This document shows positions 21,679 through 27,606 of a stretch of DNA of 27,606 nucleotides, one piece after another. The notes under the pieces were generated by a model. It worked only from the letters and a program-made list of their open reading frames with translations, did no database searches and was not told the origin of the DNA. Positions within the stretch are counted from its first letter, which is position 1. Every line of letters starts with the position of its first letter. Source of the stretch: Rhizaria sp. SCN 62-66 (taxonomy: Eukaryota; Rhizaria, unplaced); contig MEDY01000401.1 of assembly GCA_001724265.1 (NCBI GenBank), positions 1-27,606 on the forward strand, read 5' to 3'. A program made the position numbers and the translations under genes.

Positions 21679-22903
21679 GCTAAGCCGCTGTCGCTGCGCG
21701 GAATCCGCATGATGTTATAATGTTGTCGCGTTGCTGTTGTGCACAGCGCCCTTTTTGTAACATTCACTGCATTCAGAGATGCTTTTTCTTTGTCCGACGT
21801 CTTTTCTGTTTCACTTCTTTTCGAATGTGTTTTCTTTTGCGACTTGAGATATCCAGGTTGTAGACACTCACATCGTTGACTTGCGCAGCGTTTATGCGTC
21901 TATCTGTTTCAAATGCGCGCGACAACATCAGCGACATCACCACCAATCTCACTGTCTTTGCTCACACATACGCGATTAGTATCTTTAGCTTTGTTTCACA
22001 TCTTTGCATTTTATATGTACAAAATGTAAGTTTATTAGTTATTTACCCGTTGTCTGTCCAAATGTTATATTTTTTAACACCCTCTGTCCGCCCCGTTTGT
22101 TGGCCCCGTTTTTTGGCCCCGTTTGTTGAGGAATTGACCGATTTGGATGCGGCATCTGTAAAGCACCGCTGTCCGACTCAGGTCCCGCTTGTTATCGTCG
22201 TCGAGCTTTGGGTTCCAAACTTGTCCTTCGAATACTTTGCAGTGTTCTTCTCATTTTCCTTCGTTTCTTCTGTGTATGCGCACTAATCTCCAGGACGTGC
22301 GTGTGCGCTTGCTGTCTGTTTCTGCACTTCTATGCCCATTTCATTGTGCTTGTTTTGTGTGTCGCGCTGACAAGAGCGGCCACATCATAATCCACATAAC
22401 GTACGAGTAACACACACACACATTCCTGCACAGGCGAGACAATGATATATTGTATCATCATCGCACTCATCTACATAATCAAACAAGGCTAAGCCAAATT
22501 AGTTCAGTAGTGTTAAACTTAAGCTTACTTTGCTCATACAGAACTCTTTTCCTTCTACACTGTAAGCTTACTTACATTTACACATCACTCGTCAAGCTTC
22601 AATCGCGAATCAGTTTATTTCGCTCCTGATGCTAATGATGAAGGGTGTATTGAAACTAGTGCCTTGTATTGTGAGTAATAAGAAGCTTCGTCGACATGTT
22701 GTGCCTGGTTAATATAAGTTATTCGGGTTAATGATTAGAGTATGTAGCATGTGGTTTCCATTAGAATACTTGCTTCCTAATGTTCTCTTTAGGTAATAAA
22801 TTGCGCGAACAAAGCTCTCAGCGTTGCTCACTATTCAGTTGCTGCAGTCGCCGCGGTCGTAGTAGCTGCGGCCCGCGCCGTGCGCCCGCGCCGTGCGGCG
22901 GAC
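21679..22903. other. Convergent intergenic region
   Basis: This 1225-bp AT-rich region lies between the mannosidase (plus) and the low-complexity gene (minus) and should hold two 3' untranslated regions. It contains a 13-bp tandem repeat at 22091-22129 and a (CA)6 run at 22411-22422. Roughly 60 bp immediately after the minus-strand stop (22840-22903) remain GC-rich. No convincing gene or RNA was seen. Confidence 0.5.
22091..22129 (+). repeat. Three-copy 13-bp tandem repeat
   Basis: Three consecutive copies occur with unit CCCCGTTTGTTGG: 22091-22103 is exact, 22104-22116 has one change (CCCCGTTTTTTGG), and 22117-22129 differs at the last base. The repeat is a local, GC-containing block within AT-rich intergenic DNA. 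Its function is unknown, and it is probably a minisatellite. Confidence 0.85.
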
Positions 22904-24256
22904 TCAGATCGCCGAGGGCAGGCTGTGGCTCTGCTCCAGCGCCCGGATCGCCTCCCGCTCGGCCGCCTCGGCGCTCAGCACACCGCTGCTGTTTGCGCCG
23001 CCGCTGCTAGCGCTGCCGCTGCTAGCGTGAGCGTGTGCGCCGTGGGCGTGGGTGCCCTGCAGCAGCGCGCGGCGCTGGCCGAGGATCGAGGTGAGGTACT
23101 GCGCCGAGAGGCTGTGCAGCGCCATCACCTCAGCGCTGTCGAGCCCGCCGCCCGCGCCCGCGCCACCGCCCGCGCCGGCAGCGAAACTGGCACCGCTGTC
23201 GTTTGGCACACTGCTGTTCGACTCGGGCCCCCCAGAGCCGGGACCGGGCCCAGCGCCGCTCTGACCGTGACCGTGTCCGTGTCCGTGTCCGTGGGCGGGC
23301 GAGACCGGCAGGAGCGAGTGGCGGCCGCCGAGGAGCGCGAGCGTGGTCCGCGCGAGGTCTTCCTGGCACCGCGCCAGCGCCGCAGCCACCGCGGGCGGCC
23401 GGGCCACCGTCGGCAGCGGCGCCGCGGCGTACTGCTGCGGCGCCTGCGGCTGCGTCTGCGTCAGCGGCTGTGGCCGTGGCCGAGAAGGTTGGGACTGCGC
23501 GGCCGATTGAGGGGTGGCGAGGGGGGCGGCCGGGGGCAGCGCGGGGCCGGCGAAGACAGCGGGCGACTGCGGCGAGCGCAACAGAGAGGACGTCGTAGGC
23601 ACAAACGGCGCAGTTGGCTGAGCAGTCGCAGCTGCATCAGTCATGAGGTTGGATACCGATACTGACGCAGCGTCTGAGCTGGACTCGGGCGATGCAGCTG
23701 TCTGCTGCTGCTGCCGCTGCTGCTGCTGTTGAACCATGACAGAGTCCTCAGTATCGCACACGCTAGTAGCTCTAGCTCCTAACGCGCTCTCAGTTTCTGT
23801 CGCTGTCGCAACGGCGCCGGCTGCCGCGGCGGCCGTCTGCGCCGCGGCGGTTTGCGCGGCCTCGTACTCGGGGTCGGGCCCGTAGAGGTCGACGTCGCTG
23901 TCCTGGCCGTTGCCGTCGCTGTCGCTGTCGCGGTACAACGCTGCGCTAAGAGACTGCGCACCCGGAGACGCTTCGTCCGAGACAGCAGAGGCAGAGGCCA
24001 TGGCTCTGGCCAAGCCGGCGGTGGCGGTCCTCGCAGCCGGTCGGGAGGGGGAGGCGTCGGCCGACGGGACGGACTCTGAGTCCTTGCCGAGGTGCATAGC
24101 AGGAGCGCGCGCGCTCAGGGACAGATAGGAGCAGGGTAAGCCACGGGAACGCGCTGATGCGTTGAGGGAGGCCTCGGTGACACGCGGTGCGAGTGCCTGG
24201 GAGGCGTCAGAGAGGGCTGACTCAGTCTTGAGACCCGGGGTGTGGGAGGAGCGCAT
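22904..24256 (-). CDS. Low-complexity protein of unknown function
   Basis: I do not recognise this 450-residue protein. The ATG at 24256 is the first in frame, and the stop is TGA at 22904. Composition is GC-rich like the other genes, which supports coding. Visible elements are an Ala/Ser-rich N-terminal half, an acidic DSDSDGNGQDSDVDLYGPDPEYE segment (about residue 120-145), a poly-Gln block (CAG-rich, near 23700-23735), a Pro/Gln-rich stretch, and an (HG)5 run near 23265-23295. Two short helical segments that look foldable are AAALARCQEDLARTTLALLGG and the C-terminal AEVMALHSLSAQYLTSILGQR followed by AAEREAIRALEQSH. There is no signal peptide or membrane segment. Regulatory or scaffold proteins often look like this, but no function is assigned. 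Confidence 0.7.
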   Translation of the reverse strand: MRSSHTPGLKTESALSDASQALAPRVTEASLNASARSRGLPCSYLSLSARAPAMHLGKDSESVPSADASPSRPAARTATAGLARAMASASAVSDEASPGAQSLSAALYRDSDSDGNGQDSDVDLYGPDPEYEAAQTAAAQTAAAAAGAVATATETESALGARATSVCDTEDSVMVQQQQQRQQQQTAASPESSSDAASVSVSNLMTDAAATAQPTAPFVPTTSSLLRSPQSPAVFAGPALPPAAPLATPQSAAQSQPSRPRPQPLTQTQPQAPQQYAAAPLPTVARPPAVAAALARCQEDLARTTLALLGGRHSLLPVSPAHGHGHGHGHGQSGAGPGPGSGGPESNSSVPNDSGASFAAGAGGGAGAGGGLDSAEVMALHSLSAQYLTSILGQRRALLQGTHAHGAHAHASSGSASSGGANSSGVLSAEAAEREAIRALEQSHSLPSAI

Positions 24257-24872
24257 ACTGGCGAATATCCGCCCCCAATGGTAGCGCAAAAAAAGTAGTA
24301 GCTAGGCCGCACGGGCGCGCAAGTGATACTATAAGATTTCGTGACGGGACGGAATGTATGCACGGGGATGACTTAGGGAAAATCTGCCTCAAGAGGGCTT
24401 TGTTTCTCGAGCGGCGTGGCAGCCTGGTTCCTAAAAATGGTAGGGCGTGATAGACAGCGCCAAGAAAGGACCTCAGAATGATTCGAATTGCGACAGTTCA
24501 ATTGACTATAATACGTTTGTAGCGGCGTACCGTGAACTTTCTTTGGCTTTTTTATCGCGTCACTCTTTCAGCACTCGTAGCTGCGCGGTCTCAGAATCTT
24601 ATTGACCTATTTTGCTTGAGATCAAGGATTGTGCCTCGTGCCGTACCTCATTTTCTTACAAAGCGCGTCGCTCGCGTTCTACTTTCTTGTTGCCAGATTT
24701 GCAATTTGAATACTTACAACACGCTCACATTTTATTATCTCCATACTGCTATATCATAGACCCTTTCGTTCTTCCCTCACATCAGAGGTGTGAGAAGCCC
24801 ATCCTAAGTCCGGTTACCAACCTCTTGCTCGACCCCGACTCAGCGTCCGTTTCCGGTCTCCACACCTCGACC
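24257..24872. promoter_or_regulatory. Divergent promoter region between the low-complexity gene and the GTPase gene
   Basis: This 616-bp region separates divergent genes and is AT-rich compared with both. It includes the CArG-like 17-mer at 24424-24440. Before the GTPase ATG (24873) there is a T-rich leader without an in-frame upstream ATG. No other gene was seen. Confidence 0.5.
24424..24440 (+). promoter_or_regulatory. CArG/MADS-like 17-bp element upstream of the GTPase gene
   Basis: This is a perfect second copy of CTGGTTCCTAAAAATGG, lying 433 bp before the GTPase ATG in the same orientation as the copy before the mannosidase. The flanks differ immediately on both sides, so this is a shared short element rather than part of a longer duplicated sequence. 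Confidence 0.45.
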
Positions 24873-26609
24873 ATGCTTCCGGTCCCTACCTCGTCTTCCC
24901 AGTCGAGCGGTGGTGACTCCTCTCCCTCCGCGGGCGGCCCCGTGCGCCGCCGCGCTCGCTCGACGTCGCGCACGCCGCGTCAGTCGATCGGCGGCGGCCC
25001 GGCCCCCATCCTCACTGACGGTGAGGAGCTCGACCACATGTTCAAAATCGTCGTTTACGGTGATGCTGACACGGGCAAGACGAGCATCCTGCGCCGCTTC
25101 CTCTCAAACGAGTTTTTTGACACGTACGAGCCTTCGAAGGCCTCCGAGGTGCTGACCAAAGTTGTTTCGGTGCAGGACAAAATCAGTACCAAGAATGACG
25201 CCTTCCGCATTAAGTGCGACTTCTGGGACCTCGCCGGCGCGAGCAAGTTCCGCCCCATCTCTCTGCCTTTTGCCAAGGGCGCCAACGGCTGTGTACTCGT
25301 CTACTCGGTGACCAACCGCGCGTCGTTCGAGAACATCGAGCGCTGGCTCAAGGACGTCTCCGGCGTCGTCGGCAAGGCGGCCTCGCCCGTGGACGAGGTC
25401 GTGTACGTGCTCGTCGCGCATAAAACGGACCTCGCCGTTGCTACACCCGACGCGCGCATGGTGTCGACGGCCGAGGGCGAGGAGCTGGCCGCCAAGTCGG
25501 GCCTCAAGTACGCCGAGGCATCCGCCAAGACAGGCGAGGGCGTCGACGAGGCCGTGCGCCTGGCCGTCGAGAGCGTCTTCGAGCAGCGCTACGAGGTCAT
25601 CCTGCAGGAGCGCGCGCGCGCCCGCGAGGCGCGGCTGAAGCGGCAGCTGCAGGCGCGGCTGGACTCGAAGGACCTGCGCCAGATGTATGCAGCGATGGAG
25701 GACGAGGAGGCCGCCAAGCAGGGCCGCGCGCTCACCGACGAGGAGCGCCTCGCGCTCGCCGATGAGGCGCGCCGCCGTAAGGAGCGCGAGGAGGAGCTGC
25801 GCGCGGCCCAGGCGCGTCGCAAGGCCGAGGAAGAGGCTGCCGAGGCGGCCCGCAAGAAGGCCGAGGAGGAGGCCGCCGCTGCCGCCGCCAAGAAGAAGGC
25901 GGAGGACGATGCCGCCGCCGCTGCCGCCGCCGCTGCCGCCGCCGCCGAGGCCGCGCGTCAGGCTGTGCTGGACGCCTAGCGCGCTGCCGCTGCCAAGGCT
26001 GCCGCCGAGGCCGCCGCGGCTGAGGCCGCCGCCGCCAAGGCCGCCGCAGACGCCGAGGAAGAGGCGCGCCGCCGTGATGAGCTGCTAGCTGCCGCGGCCG
26101 CCGACGCTGCGGCCGCCGAGTACGAGCGCTCGCTGGCACTGCTGGACGCCACTGCGGCCTCGGACGCGGGCGTGCTGGCGATGAGAGTCGACGACGAGGA
26201 CGACGAGGCGCCCGTGACGTGCCTCGAGACGATCTTCTGCCCGCTGCTGTCCTTCGGCGTCGTCGTGTTCATCATCGCGCTGCCGCTCATCGTGGCCACT
26301 TTCCCGCTGTACCTCATCGCGCTGGGCATCTACCTGGCGCTGGGCCACCAGGTTGTGCCGCCGCGCATTGCTGCCCAGCGCCGTCGCCGCCGCGCCGCTG
26401 CCGCCGAGCGCGCGCGCTACGCGAAGAGCAAGCACGTCGCTGCGGGGGGCCTCAACGGCGACGTTGAGGCCGGCCACGGCCATGGCGCGACCGCCACCGG
26501 CGGGGTCCAGTTCATCCCCCCGAACAGCAGCAGCATCAGCGGCAACAAGGTTGTCGGCGCCACCGCCAACTCCAAGGCCTCCAGCAAGGGCTACGGCGCG
26601 CTGCTCTAA
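24873..26609 (+). CDS. Rab/Ras-like small GTPase fused to an Ala-rich coiled coil and a membrane hairpin (contains an in-frame TAG)
   Basis: This is a P-loop GTPase probably fixed to a membrane. The ATG at 24873 (GACCATGC) opens a Ser/Arg-rich leader. The G domain spans about residues 57-240: G1 GDADTGKTS at 63-71, G3 WDLAGA at 118-123, G4 HKTD at 183-186 (usually NKxD or TKxD) and G5 ASAKT at 216-220. The catalytic Gln that normally follows DxxG is Ala123. A charged Ala/Lys/Glu-rich coiled coil runs from about 245 to 420 and is crossed by the TAG at codon 369. A roughly 33-residue hydrophobic stretch follows (about 458-490, LLSFGVVVFIIALP to YLIALGIYLAL), long enough for a hairpin or two short passes. 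A basic patch (QRRRRRAAAAERARYAK) and a Gly/Ser tail come next, and the gene ends in TAA. There is no C-terminal prenylation Cys, so the hairpin appears to replace the lipid anchor. The whole frame is 578 codons. If TAG terminated, a 368-residue soluble protein would result. Confidence 0.85.
25977..25979 (+). other. In-frame TAG within the GTPase-coiled-coil gene
   Basis: This TAG is codon 369, context CTGGACGCC-TAG-CGCGCTGCC. Before it the protein reads AARQAVLDA and after it RAAAAKAAAEAAA, the same Ala-rich helical composition on both sides. The frame stays open for 209 more codons to a TAA at 26607. No intron-like AT-rich or pyrimidine-rich stretch is present, so splicing around the TAG is very unlikely. 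Confidence 0.82.
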
Positions 26610-27507
26610 GCGACGATGAGCTGCAACATATAGCCCAACATGATAAGTTAGATCTTACAACTGGATGAAACGACCGCACAAACGACAACTGACGAGCGCT
26701 ACGAGCCGCGACTGTGAGCAAAGTGACTGTGAGCTGAGTGAGCGGTGTCGCGGGTCGATTTAACAACGCAAACAGGTTGTCAGGTCATGCGTTTCATACT
26801 ATTTTTCATAGTTTCTGTTTTTGCTTTGTTTTTTTGTTGGGTTCAACTTAGCCAACCAAGGCATGTGAGAGATTAAGCACTTTTTTTATAGATTGTTTTT
26901 GTTTGCCTTGCTTCCCGTTTCAGTTTTCTATAATTTACGACTTAACTTGTAGGATTCGTTCACTCTCTATGTTCATATCACTTCTCTGTTTGTTTGTTAA
27001 TCACGGCACAATGCTTCAAAACGTACAGTCCATTTGACCGATTTTTTTCACGAAGCACACGACCGGACTGCGATGTTCATGTTCACACGTACTCGGATAC
27101 ATGAGCGAGCTTTGAATCACAACGCAAACACACACATACGTATGCCGGACTATGTGCACAAATTGCGCCAATACATTAATCACTACGAGAACCTTGCTTT
27201 CATGTCCACACACGCGCAAAGACACACTGGCATTACACAGCACGGCACGATCAACACTGAGAGTGTTCGCGCGTCAGGAGTTGCACACGCGTTTGTCGAT
27301 AAGACCTGGTTTGTGTACTATGAGTTTAACGACCGTGACATATGAAGAAATAACATGATTGTGAATGTGAAGAAGTGATCAAGCGGTGTATTGTGATGTT
27401 GGGGTTTTTGAGAGCGAAAGTGAAGAACAACAGCAGCAGCAAGTTGTCTAACGAAAAAGCGACAGTCGTCATTAGCACAAGTGGCTAACAGTACAGCGGC
27501 AGCGCAC
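26610..27507. other. Convergent intergenic region
   Basis: This 898-bp AT-rich stretch lies between the end of the GTPase gene and the end of the minus-strand gene at the right edge, and should hold both 3' untranslated regions. T-runs occur at 26820-26835 and 26880-26890. Small open frames (for example 27034-27345) have no recognisable domain and the wrong composition. Nothing else was seen. Confidence 0.5.
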
Positions 27508-27606
27508 TTACTCGTCGGCCTTCTTGGCAGCCTTCTTGTCGGCGAGGGCCTTGTCGGCGGCCTTCTTGGCGATGATCTTCTCCATGCGGGACCAGTGCTT
27601 GGCGAG
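27508..27606 (-). CDS. C-terminal end of a Lys/Ala-rich protein (partial, cut by the right edge)
   Basis: The last 32 codons of a minus-strand gene are visible: they begin LAKHWSRMEKIIAKK, continue Ala/Lys-rich and finish KKADE before TAA at 27508. The GC-rich codon use matches the other genes, and a short basic tail like this is common in ribosomal and other nucleic-acid-binding proteins, but I cannot name it. The TAA overlaps GTAAGT, a perfect splice donor, so the coding sequence could instead end in an exon boundary here. I favour the stop because the downstream DNA is AT-rich without a clear further exon. Confidence 0.6.
   Translation of the reverse strand, partial: LAKHWSRMEKIIAKKAADKALADKKAAKKADE

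Noticed and set aside
435-25979. The three in-frame TAGs as sequencing errors or pseudogene mutations
   Set aside because: All three are the same codon, with no TAA, TGA or frameshift elsewhere in the same genes. Reading frame, splice sites and codon composition stay intact downstream. Random errors or decay would give mixed stops and indels. Not excluded without read data.

Overview
The window is nuclear DNA from a unicellular eukaryote that I cannot place to a lineage. The genes are large and spliceosomal introns are few. Coding sequence is very GC-rich, while introns and intergenic DNA are AT-rich. Introns use GTACGT, GTAAGT or GTATGT donors with pyrimidine-rich acceptors. The proteins are typically eukaryotic: kinesin, class II alpha-mannosidase, an MCTP-like C2 protein, a Rab/Ras-like GTPase and a sushi-domain protein. 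Ala-, Pro-, Ser- and Gln-rich low-complexity stretches are common. I see no rRNA, tRNA, transposon or CRISPR array.

Layout, left to right. (1) Minus, 4433 to beyond the left edge: a sushi/CCP-repeat secretory protein with a signal sequence; an intron begins at 97. (2) Minus, 9731 to 5117: a PH / FYVE-like / C2 / MCTP-type membrane protein with one intron (5327-5531). (3) Plus, 10767-13175: a kinesin-1-like motor, divergent from gene 2. (4) Plus, 14519-21678: a very large GH38 alpha-mannosidase with signal peptide, one intron (17468-17631) and a C-terminal membrane anchor. (5) Minus, 24256-22904: a low-complexity protein of unknown function. (6) Plus, 24873-26609: a small GTPase fused to an Ala-rich coiled coil and a hydrophobic hairpin. 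(7) Minus, from 27606: the Lys/Ala-rich C-terminal end of another gene. The genes do not form one pathway. Genes 1, 2, 4 and 6 are secretory-pathway or membrane proteins, and gene 3 is a microtubule motor.

The main observation concerns the genetic code. Three of the seven genes contain a single in-frame TAG inside an otherwise intact coding region: codon 1333 of gene 1 (435-437), codon 848 of gene 2 (7188-7190) and codon 369 of gene 6 (25977-25979). In each case the same frame continues as coding sequence that completes the domain or architecture begun before the TAG: cysteines 2-4 of a sushi module, the second hydrophobic segment of an MCTP-type C-terminus, and the rest of a coiled coil plus a membrane hairpin. 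In genes 1 and 2 the frame then runs into a consensus splice donor. All six apparent termination codons in the window are TAA (four) or TGA (two), never TAG. The simplest reading is that UAG is a sense codon in this organism while UAA and UGA still terminate. The alternatives are efficient UAG readthrough or, for gene 1 only, an unrecognised short intron. The amino acid inserted cannot be read from this window.

Other points of interest are a perfect 17-bp CArG/MADS-like element shared by the upstream regions of the mannosidase and GTPase genes, a GTPase that lacks the catalytic Gln of the DxxGQ motif, and a mannosidase more than twice the usual family length.
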